Source: Streptomyces sp. NBC_00247
Lineage (GTDB): Bacteria; Actinomycetota; Actinomycetes; Streptomycetales; Streptomycetaceae
Assembly (NCBI RefSeq): GCF_036188265.1
Contig: NZ_CP108093.1
Coordinates: 2,108,001-2,172,000, forward strand
DNA length: 64,000 nucleotides
Direction: 5' to 3'
In this document: piece after piece, positions 43,708-51,726 of the stretch
Layout: each line of letters opens with the position of its first letter
Numbering within the stretch: the first letter of the stretch is position 1
Notes under the pieces: generated by a model
The model's input: only the letters and a program-made list of their open reading frames with translations
Database searches by the model: none
Told to the model about the DNA's origin: nothing
Translations under genes and position numbers: made by a program

Positions 43708-44580
43708 ATGCGAAGCGGTCCACTCAGGCTGGGGCGGCGGGAATTCGGTCCGCACGAACCGGTGATCATGGCAATCGTGAACCGGACCCCCGACTCCTTC
43801 TACGACCAGGGCGCCACGTTCCTCGACGAGCCGGCGCTCACCCGGGTCGAGCAGGCGGTCGCGGAAGGCGCGGCGATCATCGACATCGGTGGTGTCAAGG
43901 CGGGGCCGGGCGAGGAGGTCTCCGCCGAGGAGGAGGCCCGGCGCACGGTCGGCTTCGTCGCGGAGGTCCGCCGCCGTCACCCGGACGTGGTGATCAGCGT
44001 GGACACCTGGCGGCACGACGTGGGCGAGGCGGTGTGCGAGGCCGGTGCCGACGTGCTGAACGACGCCTGGGGCGGGGTGGACCCGAAGCTGGCGGAGGTC
44101 GCCGCCCGGTACGGCGCGGGGCTGGTCTGCACCCACGCGGGCGGCGCCGAGCCGCGTACCCGCCCGCACCGGGCGGAGTACGAGGACGTGATGGCGGACG
44201 TCCTGCGGGTCACCCTGGGGCTGGCCGAGCGGGCGGTGGAGCTCGGGGTGCGCCGGGACGGGATCATGATCGACCCCGGTCACGACTTCGGGAAGAACAC
44301 CCGGCACTCGCTGGAGGCCACCCGGCGCCTCGACGAGATGACGGAGACCGGCTGGCCGGTGCTCGTCTCGCTCTCCAACAAGGACTTCGTCGGCGAGACC
44401 CTGGACCGCCCGGTGAAGGAGCGGGTGATCGGGACCCTGGCGACCACGGCCGTGTCGGCGTGGCTGGGGGCCCAGGTGTACCGGGTGCACGAGGTGGCGG
44501 AGACCCGGCAGGTACTGGACATGGTCGCGTCGATCGCCGGTCACCGGCCGCCCGCGGTGGCGCGGCGCGGGCTGGCCTGA
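43708..44580 (+). CDS. folP2: Dihydropteroate synthase homolog FolP2
   Basis: 290-residue TIM-barrel protein of the dihydropteroate synthase family. Conserved loops are NRTPDSFYDQG, IIDIGGVKAGPG, SVDTWRHDV, NDAWGG and DPGHDFGKNT. Classic enzymes read NxTPDSFSDGG and DIGGESTRPG; the changes here match the FolP2 group, whose M. tuberculosis member (Rv1207) lacks synthase activity, so a true folate role is doubtful. ATG 43708 has GAGGAGGA ahead. Next to tag and the LOG gene as in mycobacteria, although gpgS is not between them. Confidence 0.9.
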   Translation: MRSGPLRLGRREFGPHEPVIMAIVNRTPDSFYDQGATFLDEPALTRVEQAVAEGAAIIDIGGVKAGPGEEVSAEEEARRTVGFVAEVRRRHPDVVISVDTWRHDVGEAVCEAGADVLNDAWGGVDPKLAEVAARYGAGLVCTHAGGAEPRTRPHRAEYEDVMADVLRVTLGLAERAVELGVRRDGIMIDPGHDFGKNTRHSLEATRRLDEMTETGWPVLVSLSNKDFVGETLDRPVKERVIGTLATTAVSAWLGAQVYRVHEVAETRQVLDMVASIAGHRPPAVARRGLA

Positions 44581-44590
44581 GACGCCGGGC

Positions 44591-44619
44591 GCCCGGGGAG
44601 CCGACGGTGCTCCCCGGGC
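44591..44619. terminator. Terminator hairpin after folP2
   Basis: GCCCGGGGAGC (44591-44601) with its complement at 44609-44619, 11 bp after the stop. Confidence 0.8.
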
Positions 44620-44681
44620 AGCGGCCCGGACCAGGCCGGCTCCCCGACTCCGCGCGCTCCCAGGGGCTCCCCGGACGGCGA

Positions 44682-44729
44682 GGACGGCGGGCAGGACGGC
44701 GGGCAGGACGGCGGGCAGGACGGCGGGCG
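44682..44729. repeat. 12-bp tandem repeat, four copies
   Basis: GGACGGCGGGCA at 44682, 44694 and 44706 and a variant at 44718, in the gap between the convergent folP2 and LOG genes. Confidence 0.85.
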
Positions 44730-44750
44730 GGACGGGCCGAGGCGGCCGGA

Positions 44751-45536
44751 CTACCGGTTGACCTCCTTCGTCACCAGGGCCACCGCCTCGTCCACGTCGT
44801 CGGTGACGTGGAACAGCAGCAGGTCCCGCTCGGAGGCCTTGCCCTGCGCGACCACCGTGTTCCGGAGCCAGTCCACGAGACCGCTCCAGTACGCGGAGCC
44901 GAAGAGGACGATCGGGAAGCGGGTGACCTTGCCGGTCTGCACGAGGGTCAGCGCCTCGAAGAGCTCGTCCAGGGTGCCGAGGCCGCCGGGGAGGACGACG
45001 AAGCCCTGGGCATACTTGACAAACATCGTTTTTCGGACAAAAAAGTAACGGAAGTTGACGCCGATGTCGACATGCGGGTTCAGCCCGGACTCGAAGGGCA
45101 GCTCGATGCCGAGCCCGACCGAGATCCCCTTCGCTTCCCTGGCCCCCTTGTTGGCGGCCTCCATCGCGCCGGGGCCGCCGCCGGTGATGACGGCGAAGCC
45201 CGCGTCGACGAGCGCCCGGCCGATCCGTACCCCGGCGTCGTACTCCGGAGTGTCCGCCGCGGTGCGCGCGGAGCCGAACACGCTGATCGCGCTGGGCAGC
45301 TCGGCGAGCGCCCCGAAACCCTCGACGAACTCGGACTGGATGCGCATGACCCGCCAGGGGTCGGTGTGCACCCATTCCGAGTCGTCCTCGGAGTCCAGCA
45401 GCCGCTGATCGGTCGTGCCGGGCTGTACCTGTTCCCTGCGGCGCAGCACCGGGCCGAGCCGCTGTTCCTCGGGCCTGACCGCGCCTTCGGGAATCTCGGC
45501 GTGCTCGGGAATCCGCGCGTCCTCCGGGTTGCCCAT
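44751..45536 (-). CDS. LOG family (TIGR00730) nucleotide-binding protein
   Basis: 261-residue Rossmann-like protein with the family motif PGGLGTLDELFE and ITGGGPGAMEAANKG. LOG enzymes are phosphoribohydrolases that release cytokinin-type bases from nucleoside monophosphates; Rv1205 of M. tuberculosis is such an enzyme. ATG 45536 has GGAGGGAG ahead. The stretch NFRYFFVRKTMFVKY is written with codons such as TTT, CGA, AAA and TAT that are otherwise avoided here. It follows dapE by 85 bp on the same strand. Confidence 0.93.
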   Translation of the reverse strand: MGNPEDARIPEHAEIPEGAVRPEEQRLGPVLRRREQVQPGTTDQRLLDSEDDSEWVHTDPWRVMRIQSEFVEGFGALAELPSAISVFGSARTAADTPEYDAGVRIGRALVDAGFAVITGGGPGAMEAANKGAREAKGISVGLGIELPFESGLNPHVDIGVNFRYFFVRKTMFVKYAQGFVVLPGGLGTLDELFEALTLVQTGKVTRFPIVLFGSAYWSGLVDWLRNTVVAQGKASERDLLLFHVTDDVDEAVALVTKEVNR

Positions 45537-45621
45537 GATCTGCTCCCTCCACCGACCTGCGTTGTGGCTGTTCCCCGTCAGCCTAGATCGGCCGAGGTTA
45601 CGGGCGGGGTAATGCCGTGCG

Positions 45622-46701
45622 TCAGCTGGTGAGCCAGGAGCGCAGGCGCTCCTCGCAGTGGGTGATCCGTGCCGTCACCACGTGTTCGTCGCGCTTGTGG
45701 GCGTAGAGCGCGTCGCCGGGACCGTAGTTGACGGCGGGCACGCCGAGGTCGCCGAAGCGGGAGACGTCGGTCCAGCCGAACTTGGGCTGGGCGGTGCCGC
45801 CGACGGCCACCATGAACGCCTTCGCCGCAGGGTGGGAGAGGCCCGGCATGGCGGCGGTCGAGTGGTCGTCCACCGTGAACTCGGCGATCGCGCAGTCCGC
45901 GAAGACCTCACGGACGTGCACGAGGGCCTCCTCGGCAGTGCGGTCGGGGGCGTAGCGGTAGTTGACGGTGACGGTGCAGGCGTCCGGGATCACGTTGGTG
46001 GCGACGCCGCCCTCGATCTTCACCGCGTTGAGGCCTTCGCGGTATTCGAGGCCGTCGATGACCGGACGGCGCGGCTCGTACGCGGCGAGCGCCGTGAGGA
46101 TCGGGGTGGCGGCGTGGATGGCGTTGGACCCCATCCAGCTGCGCGCGGAGTGGGCGCGTTCGCCCTCCGTGCGCAGGATGACGCGCAGGGTGCCCTGGCA
46201 GCCGCCCTCGACCTGGGAGTCGGAGGGTTCCAGGAGGACCGCGAAGTCGCCTTCCAGCCAGTCGGGGTGGGCGTCGGCGACATGGCCGAGGCCGTTCAGG
46301 TGGGCGGCGACCTCTTCGTTGTCGTAGAAGACGAAGGTGAGGTCGCGGTTGGGCTCGGGGACGGTCGCGGCGATCCGCAGCTGGACGGCGACCCCGGACT
46401 TCATGTCGGAGGTGCCGCAGCCCCAGAGGACACCGTTCTCGTCGAGCCGGGAGGGCACGTTCTCGGCGATCGGCACCGTGTCGATGTGACCGGCCAGGAC
46501 CACGCGTTCGGGGCGGCCCAGGTGCGTGCGGGCGACCACGTTGTTGCCGTGCCGGTCGACCGTCAGGTGCGGCAGTTCGCGCAGGGCCGCCTCGATGGCG
46601 TCCGCCAGTTCCTTCTCCTCCCCGCTCACCGACGGGAAGTCGACGAGTCGGGCGGTGAGTGCGGGTCCGTCCAGGGCAAGGTCAAGCGTGCGATCGGCCA
46701 T
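45622..46701 (-). CDS. dapE: Succinyl-diaminopimelate desuccinylase
   Basis: 359-residue zinc peptidase of the M20 family that removes succinate from N-succinyl-LL-diaminopimelate in lysine and cell-wall precursor synthesis. Metal-site motifs: AGHIDTVP, WGCGTSDMKSG, YDNEEVAAH and LLEPSDSQVEGG, with a C-terminal His (DALYAHKRDEHV). ATG 46701 has no ribosome site; TAGGGT ends seven bases before it, so the mRNA is probably leaderless. dapC of the same pathway lies 2.3 kb downstream on the same strand, with two unrelated genes between. Confidence 0.95.
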   Translation of the reverse strand: MADRTLDLALDGPALTARLVDFPSVSGEEKELADAIEAALRELPHLTVDRHGNNVVARTHLGRPERVVLAGHIDTVPIAENVPSRLDENGVLWGCGTSDMKSGVAVQLRIAATVPEPNRDLTFVFYDNEEVAAHLNGLGHVADAHPDWLEGDFAVLLEPSDSQVEGGCQGTLRVILRTEGERAHSARSWMGSNAIHAATPILTALAAYEPRRPVIDGLEYREGLNAVKIEGGVATNVIPDACTVTVNYRYAPDRTAEEALVHVREVFADCAIAEFTVDDHSTAAMPGLSHPAAKAFMVAVGGTAQPKFGWTDVSRFGDLGVPAVNYGPGDALYAHKRDEHVVTARITHCEERLRSWLTS

Positions 46702-46708
46702 GGTTCCG

Positions 46709-46714
46709 ACCCTA
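46709..46714 (-). promoter_or_regulatory. -10 box for leaderless dapE mRNA
   Basis: TAGGGT on the minus strand, seven bases before ATG 46701. Confidence 0.45.
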
Positions 46715-46762
46715 TTACTCCGGCGCGCCCGCATCCGCCGGGGGACGGAAACGGACCGGGGA

Positions 46763-46818
46763 CGGAGGGGACGATCGGGGGCGGAGGGGACGATCGGGGG
46801 CGGAGGGGACGACCGGGG
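46763..46818. repeat. 19-bp tandem repeat, three copies
   Basis: CGGAGGGGACGATCGGGGG at 46763 and 46782 with a shorter variant at 46801, in the divergent gap before the gene at 46992; the rest of this gap is a long G-rich stretch. Confidence 0.85.
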
Positions 46819-46991
46819 CGGATCGGGGGCGGGCGGACCGGGGCCGGACCGCCCCCGGCCGGCCGGGGGCGGGCGGGGCAAGCCCCGGGAAGTCCGGTCC
46901 GACGGGGGTGCGGTCCGGTCGGCGTGCCCGGGCGGACATCCGCGACCGCAGGGATCTCGGCCCTGCCCGTACCCTCCAGTACGGTGGGCCC

Positions 46992-48029
46992 GTGCCTCGG
47001 ACGACACCCTCCTCCCCCAGCCGCCCCACCGGCCGCCGCCGCCTCTACCAGGTGCTCGCGGCGTTCGTCGTACTCGCCGCTCTGGCCGGGTATCTCGCTG
47101 TCCAGTACCTCTCCGGCAGCAAGGATCTACTGACCGGCTGCGAGGTGCGCTCCGGCGACGGCAAGGCGGACGGCGAGGGACGTGTGTACGAGCTGGGCGT
47201 CGACCAGGCCGCCAACGCGGCGACGATCGCCGCCGTGGGAGCCGCGCGCGGGATGCCGGAGCGGGCCGTGGCCATCGCGCTGGCGACGGCGATCCAGGAG
47301 TCGAAGCTGCGCAACATCGACTACGGCGACCTGGATTCCCTCGGCCTCTTCCAGCAGCGCCCCTCGCAGGGCTGGGGCACCGCGGCGCAGATCCAGGACC
47401 CGGTGTACTCCTCCGGGAAGTTCTACGAGCACCTCGCGAAGATCAGCGACTACGAGGACCTGCCCCTGACGGAGGCCGCGCAGAAGGTGCAGCGCAGTGG
47501 GTTCCCGCAGGCGTACGCGCAGCACGAGCCGGACGCGGTACTGCTGGCTTCCGCGCTGACCGGGCGCATCCCCGCCTCGGTGAACTGTGCGGCGCCGGTC
47601 ACCGCGACCGCCACCGCGCCGGGCGACCCGGACCGCCTCCGCACCGAGCTGGTGCGGGACTTCGGCAAGGGGGTCCTGCCGGCGGACGGGGCCGCGGGAC
47701 CGGCGGCGGCGCACACGGTCGCGGTACCGGTGCGCGCGGCGGGCACGAAGGACACGGCGGACACGGCGGACACGGCGGACGCGAAGAACGGGGCCGGGGC
47801 GGCCGGCGACACCACCGCGGCGACGGCCGCGCAGCGGGGCTGGTCGCTGGCCCACTGGGCGGTCGCCCGCTCCGCCGACCTCGGTATCGACGAGATCGCA
47901 TACGCGGGCAAGGTGTGGACGGCGGGCGCGGGCTGGCGCACGGACCGGGCCGGAGACGCGAATTCCACAGACACCGCAGAATCGGCGGAATCGGACACCG
48001 ACGAGGTCCGGATGCGCCTCGCACAGTAG
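46992..48029 (+). CDS. Membrane-anchored lysozyme-like protein
   Basis: 345-residue exported protein with one N-terminal membrane helix (YQVLAAFVVLAALAGYLAV). The outer domain has AIQESKLRNIDYGD and SLGLFQQRPSQGWG, a pattern typical of lysozyme-fold cell-wall enzymes in actinobacteria, with Glu of IQES in the place of the catalytic Glu. The C-terminal half is Ala/Thr/Asp-rich and repetitive. GTG 46992 chosen as the first start before the helix. Databases often name relatives heavy-metal transporter, which the sequence does not support. Confidence 0.78.
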   Translation: MPRTTPSSPSRPTGRRRLYQVLAAFVVLAALAGYLAVQYLSGSKDLLTGCEVRSGDGKADGEGRVYELGVDQAANAATIAAVGAARGMPERAVAIALATAIQESKLRNIDYGDLDSLGLFQQRPSQGWGTAAQIQDPVYSSGKFYEHLAKISDYEDLPLTEAAQKVQRSGFPQAYAQHEPDAVLLASALTGRIPASVNCAAPVTATATAPGDPDRLRTELVRDFGKGVLPADGAAGPAAAHTVAVPVRAAGTKDTADTADTADAKNGAGAAGDTTAATAAQRGWSLAHWAVARSADLGIDEIAYAGKVWTAGAGWRTDRAGDANSTDTAESAESDTDEVRMRLAQ

Positions 48030-48063
48030 CGCGGCGCATCACCCGCAGGGGCCATCCAGGGCA

Positions 48064-48094
48064 GCGGCCGCCGGTGCATCCCCGCACCGGCCGC
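48064..48094 (+). terminator. Terminator hairpin after the lysozyme-like gene
   Basis: CCGGTGC/GCACCGG core with flanking GCGG/CCGC, followed within 25 bp by CTTTTTCCC, a rare T-run here. The rest of the 48030-48358 gap shows a CGGATTATCCG dyad at 48193-48203, a possible operator, and nothing else. Confidence 0.7.
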
Positions 48095-48358
48095 GAGGCG
48101 TGGCCCGGTGCCCTTTTTCCCTTGCGGCACAAGCGAAGTGACGGTACTCCGGGCGACGCGGAACGACCCGCCCGGACCGAGCGTCCGGGGTGCGGATTAT
48201 CCGACGCATTGCCGACTCTTTACCTCGACCCACCGCAACCTCTCCCGCCCCCGGCGCAGTTGATCAGTCCGTCCGGAACGCCGGACGAGCACTGCCGGGC
48301 ACGCCGAGCACGGGCAAGCACCGGCAGGACCTGACGAACTTCCCGCCGAAGGAGCATC

Positions 48359-48769
48359 ATGTCCCTCCCCCTGACCCGCCGTATCGCCCGCGCCGTCCTG
48401 CTGATCGCCGCAGCCGCCCCCGTGATCGGCGCGGCCGGTGCCGCGAGCGCGGCGGGGCTCCCGCAGACGCCCGACCTGGGCGGTCTGACCAACCTGGACA
48501 GCGCGAACCTCAGCAGCACCCTCGACGGCACCGCCCAGCAGGGCGCGAAGACGCTGAACGAGACGGGCGGCAAGCTGGTCGGCACGGCCGTCCCGGTCGC
48601 CGCGAAGACGGTGAACCAGGCGGGCGAGCTGGTCGCTCCCGAGGCCAAGGACAAGGCCGGCAAGACCACCGGTCAGGCGGCCGAGGTGCTCGGTGGCACC
48701 GCCAACAAGGCGACCGGCGGTTCGCTGCCCGTCGAGCGTCTCGCCGGCGCCCTGCCGCTCGGCGGCTGA
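48359..48769 (+). CDS. Small secreted protein
   Basis: 136-residue exported protein. A clear signal peptide (RRIARAVLLIAAAAPVIGAAGAASA, cleaved after ASA) precedes a mature part rich in Ala, Gly, Thr and Lys with repeated VGTAVPVAAKTVNQAG-type segments and no cysteine. Similar small secreted proteins are common in Streptomyces and are sometimes called ATP-binding without basis. ATG 48359 with GAAGGAG ahead. A very strong terminator follows. Confidence 0.8.
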   Translation: MSLPLTRRIARAVLLIAAAAPVIGAAGAASAAGLPQTPDLGGLTNLDSANLSSTLDGTAQQGAKTLNETGGKLVGTAVPVAAKTVNQAGELVAPEAKDKAGKTTGQAAEVLGGTANKATGGSLPVERLAGALPLGG

Positions 48770-48830
48770 CGGAAGACGCCGAGCCCGCGGGGGCGGCCGA
48801 GGAGGCCGCGTTCCCGCAGGGCATCAGTGA

Positions 48831-48869
48831 CGCCGAGGGGCCCGGGACCTGGTCCCGGGCCCCTCGGCG
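48831..48869 (+). terminator. Terminator hairpin
   Basis: CGCCGAGGGGCCCGGGAC (48831-48848), three-base loop, perfect complement 48852-48869. Confidence 0.92.
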
Positions 48870-48933
48870 TGGTTCAGGCGCCGCCGTCCGCGCGCCGTGG
48901 TCCGGGCGCCGCCGTCCGAGCATCTTCGGTCAG

Positions 48934-48990
48934 ACCCGGTCGGACAGGACCCGTCGGACAGGACCCGTCGGACAGGCCCGGTCGGTCAGG
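48934..48990. repeat. Imperfect 14-bp tandem repeat
   Basis: ACCCGTCGGACAGG at 48949 and 48963 with diverged units on both sides, between a terminator and the dapC stop. Confidence 0.7.
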
Positions 48991-49005
48991 CAGCACCGCC
49001 GTCGG

Positions 49006-50103
49006 TCAGGACAGCCGCTTCACGGCAGCCGCGACCCGCTCGTCGGTCGCGGTGAACGCGACCCGGACGAAGCGGTTCCCCGCCGGGCCGTAGAACTCGC
49101 CGGGCGCCACGAGGATGCCGAGTCCGGCGAGGTACGCCACGGTGTCCCAGCAGGGTTCGTCGCGGGTCACCCAGAGGTAGAGGCTCGCCTCGCTGTGCTC
49201 CACGCGGAAGCCGTGGCCCTCCAGGGCCGTGCGCAGGGCCGCGCGCCGGTCGGCGTACCGGGCGCGCTGCTCGGCGACGTGGGTGTCGTCGGCGAGAGCC
49301 GCCACGGTGGCCGCCTGCACCGGGGCGGGGGTCATCATGCCGCCGTGCTTGCGGATCTGGAGCAGTTCGCCGAGTACGGCCGGGTCGCCGGCGATGAACG
49401 CGGCCCGGTAACCGGCCAGGTTGGACCGCTTGGAGAGCGAGTGGACGGCGACGAGACCGTCGAACGAGCCGCCGCTGACGTCCGGGTGGAGCACCGAGAC
49501 CGGTTCGGTCTCCCAGCCGAGTTCCAGGTAGCACTCGTCGCTGACGACCAGGATGTCGTGGGCGCGGGCCCAGGCGACGATCCGGGTGAGCTCCTCGCCG
49601 GACAGGACGCGGCCCGTCGGGTTGGACGGGGAGTTCAGCCAGAGCAGCTTGAGCCCGGCCGGGTCGAGCGTGGTCGGGTCGTCGTAGGCGACGGCGTCCG
49701 CGCCGCAGAGCCGGGCGCCGATCTCGTACGTCGGGTAGGCGAGTGCCGGGAAGGCGACCTTGTCGCCGGGGCCGAGGCCCAGCTGGGTCGGCAGCCAGGC
49801 CACCAGCTCCTTGGAGCCGACGACCGGCAGGACGTGGCGGTGGGTGACGTCCTTCGCGCCGAGGCGCCGCTCCACCCAGCCGCTGAGGGCGTCGCGCAGT
49901 TCCTCGGTACCCCAGACCGTCGGGTAGCCGGGACTGTCGGCCGCTGCGGCGAGCGCCTGCTGGATCGCCTCGGGCACCGGGTCGACGGGGGTGCCGATGG
50001 AGAGGTCCACGATGCCGTCCGGGTGGGCGGCGGCGGTCGCCTTGTGGGGCGCGAGGCTGTCCCAGGGAAATTCCGGGAGGCGGGAGGAGAGTGGTGCGGA
50101 CAC
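49006..50103 (-). CDS. dapC: Succinyldiaminopimelate transaminase DapC
   Basis: 365-residue fold-type I PLP aminotransferase that converts the keto intermediate to N-succinyl-LL-diaminopimelate, one step before DapE. The PLP lysine lies in SLSKRSNLAGYR, with NSPSNPTG and SDECYLEL before it as usual. GTG 50103 begins the conserved SAPLSSRLPEFPWD start. Downstream of fdxA, as Rv1178 follows Rv1177, but a hairpin at 50138-50170 separates the two. Confidence 0.92.
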   Translation of the reverse strand: MSAPLSSRLPEFPWDSLAPHKATAAAHPDGIVDLSIGTPVDPVPEAIQQALAAAADSPGYPTVWGTEELRDALSGWVERRLGAKDVTHRHVLPVVGSKELVAWLPTQLGLGPGDKVAFPALAYPTYEIGARLCGADAVAYDDPTTLDPAGLKLLWLNSPSNPTGRVLSGEELTRIVAWARAHDILVVSDECYLELGWETEPVSVLHPDVSGGSFDGLVAVHSLSKRSNLAGYRAAFIAGDPAVLGELLQIRKHGGMMTPAPVQAATVAALADDTHVAEQRARYADRRAALRTALEGHGFRVEHSEASLYLWVTRDEPCWDTVAYLAGLGILVAPGEFYGPAGNRFVRVAFTATDERVAAAVKRLS

Positions 50104-50137
50104 GGAACTCTGCTTTCTCGTACGGGCGGAAACACCA

Positions 50138-50170
50138 CGGTCCCGCACGGTGACGAGCCGTACGGGACCG
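50138..50170 (-). terminator. Hairpin between fdxA and dapC
   Basis: CGGTCCCGCACGG (50138-50150) with near-perfect complement at 50158-50170. It either ends fdxA mRNA or lowers read-through into dapC. Confidence 0.7.
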
Positions 50171-50225
50171 GGCGGCACATCTGCTGCCGCGTCTGTGCTG
50201 GGTGTGGCGCGGCCGCGGCCGTCGC

Positions 50226-50546
50226 TTACTGGTTCTGGGGCGGCAGTGCGGCCACGAAGGCGTGGTCGCGCTCGATGAGCCCCAGCTTGGAAGCGCCACC
50301 GGGCGAGCCGAGGTCGTCGAAGAACTCGACGTTCGCCTTGTAGTAGTCCTTCCACTCCTCGGGGGTGTCGTCCTCGTAGAAGATGGCCTCGACCGGACAG
50401 ACCGGCTCACAGGCGCCGCAGTCGACACACTCGTCGGGGTGGATGTACAAGGACCGCTGGCCCTCGTAGATGCAGTCGACGGGGCACTCTTCGATGCAGG
50501 CCTTGTCCTTTACGTCGACACAAGGCTGCGCGATGACGTAGGTCAC
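50226..50546 (-). CDS. fdxA: Seven-iron ferredoxin
   Basis: 106-residue electron carrier with [3Fe-4S] and [4Fe-4S] clusters. Ligands: Cys9, Cys17, Cys21, Cys25 in the first half and CVDCGACEPVC (Cys40-Cys50) in the second, in the FdxA/FdxC pattern with a C-terminal helical tail. GTG 50546 has GAGGAGG ahead. Partner enzymes are not adjacent except dapC, a conserved neighbour across actinobacteria. Confidence 0.95.
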   Translation of the reverse strand: MTYVIAQPCVDVKDKACIEECPVDCIYEGQRSLYIHPDECVDCGACEPVCPVEAIFYEDDTPEEWKDYYKANVEFFDDLGSPGGASKLGLIERDHAFVAALPPQNQ

Positions 50547-50654
50547 GCTGTCGTTCCTCCTCGGTAGGGCGTTGGCTCTCGCGCGGGAGCGCGGCGTCGA
50601 TGATGCCCTCACCTAGTATCTCCGTAGTTCAGCGGGATCCGAACAGGAGGGGCG

Positions 50655-51665
50655 GTGGGAGCCGTGGAATTCACCGTCGGCGGACGGCTCGAGGTCCGTA
50701 TTACCCAGGCTGATGTGGGAAAACGCGTGTCCGTCCGGTGCCGTTGTGAGGACGGCGCCCCGGGCGCCGCTTTCACGGACACGGTCGGTGTTCTCACATC
50801 CTGGGACACGGGCGTGCTCCGGATCACACCGAAGAGCGGGCGGAGCGTCCACATCGCGGAATCCACGCTCGTCGCCGGCAAGGTCGTTCCTCCCGCCCCG
50901 GCGCGCCGCTCCGGCCCCGCGGCCACCTTCACGGAGCTCGCCCGGGCGACGGCGCGCGCCTGGCAGCCGGTGGAGAGCGAGGCGCTGGGCGACTGGCGGC
51001 TGCGCGCCGCGGAAGGCTTCACCCGCCGCGCCAACTCGATCCTGCCGCTGGGCGATCCCGGGATGCCGGTCGCGGACGCGCTGGCGTACGCCGAGCGGTG
51101 GTACGCGGAGCGCGGTCTGCCCGCCTACGTCCAGGCCGGAACCGGGGCCGCCGACTCCCAGGAGGCGCTCTGCGCCGAGCTGGAGGAGAACGGCTGGCGG
51201 CGCGAGGTCTCCGCAGAGGTACGGATCGCCGCGCTGGCTCCCCTCGGCGACCAGGACTCGGACGTCTCCCGGGTCCTGCTCCACCGGACCCTCGACGCCC
51301 CGTGGCTGAAGCGCTACCACCGCGCCGGAGCGGACCCGGCTCCCATGCTCCGGGTGCTGTCCCAGGGCCCCTCGGTCTGGTTCGCGACGGTGCCGGGCGA
51401 CGACCCGGAGGGCGCGCCCGCCGCGATCGGCCGGTGCGTGGTGGACGGCCGGTGGGCCGGATTCGGGGCGATAGAGGTGAGCCCGGAACACCGGCGCCGG
51501 GGTATCGCCACCACGATGATGACCGCGCTGGCCCGTACCGCCCTGGAGGAGGGCGCTTCGGCGGCCTGGCTCCAGGTGGAGGAGGACAACGCCGGGGCGC
51601 TCGCCCTGTACGACCGGATGGGCTTCGTGACCCACCACCGGTACCACCACTTCCGTTCCGCTTAG
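50655..51665 (+). CDS. GNAT acetyltransferase with N-terminal barrel domain
   Basis: 336-residue protein. Residues 1-75 form a small beta domain (FTVGGRLEVRITQADVGKRVSVR), then a linker helix region, and the last 110 residues are a GNAT acetyltransferase with VSPEHRRRGIATTMM for acetyl-CoA binding. The substrate is unknown. GTG 50655 (four bases after AGGAGG) or GTG 50664 may start it. Divergent from fdxA; a TAGTAT box lies at 50614. The TAG stop coincides with the end of a repeat-derived hairpin. Confidence 0.88.
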   Translation: MGAVEFTVGGRLEVRITQADVGKRVSVRCRCEDGAPGAAFTDTVGVLTSWDTGVLRITPKSGRSVHIAESTLVAGKVVPPAPARRSGPAATFTELARATARAWQPVESEALGDWRLRAAEGFTRRANSILPLGDPGMPVADALAYAERWYAERGLPAYVQAGTGAADSQEALCAELEENGWRREVSAEVRIAALAPLGDQDSDVSRVLLHRTLDAPWLKRYHRAGADPAPMLRVLSQGPSVWFATVPGDDPEGAPAAIGRCVVDGRWAGFGAIEVSPEHRRRGIATTMMTALARTALEEGASAAWLQVEEDNAGALALYDRMGFVTHHRYHHFRSA

Positions 51666-51697
51666 GGCGTGTTTCGGACTTTCGGAACACACCCTGA
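51663..51697 (+). terminator. Hairpin overlapping the GNAT stop codon, repeat-derived
   Basis: TAGGGCGTGTTTCGG and TTCGGAACACACCCTGA form an imperfect stem. The left end includes the stop codon. Its arms resemble the ends of the repeat at 22245-22362, so it looks like a mobile-element end pair without the core. Confidence 0.65.
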
Positions 51698-51726
51698 CGG
51701 CACGGGCGTTCGGAGCGGCGGAACAG

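Noticed and set aside
44682..44729. 12-bp repeats as regulatory iterons
   Set aside because: They lie between two convergent stop codons, so promoter or origin functions are unlikely; simple replication slippage explains them.
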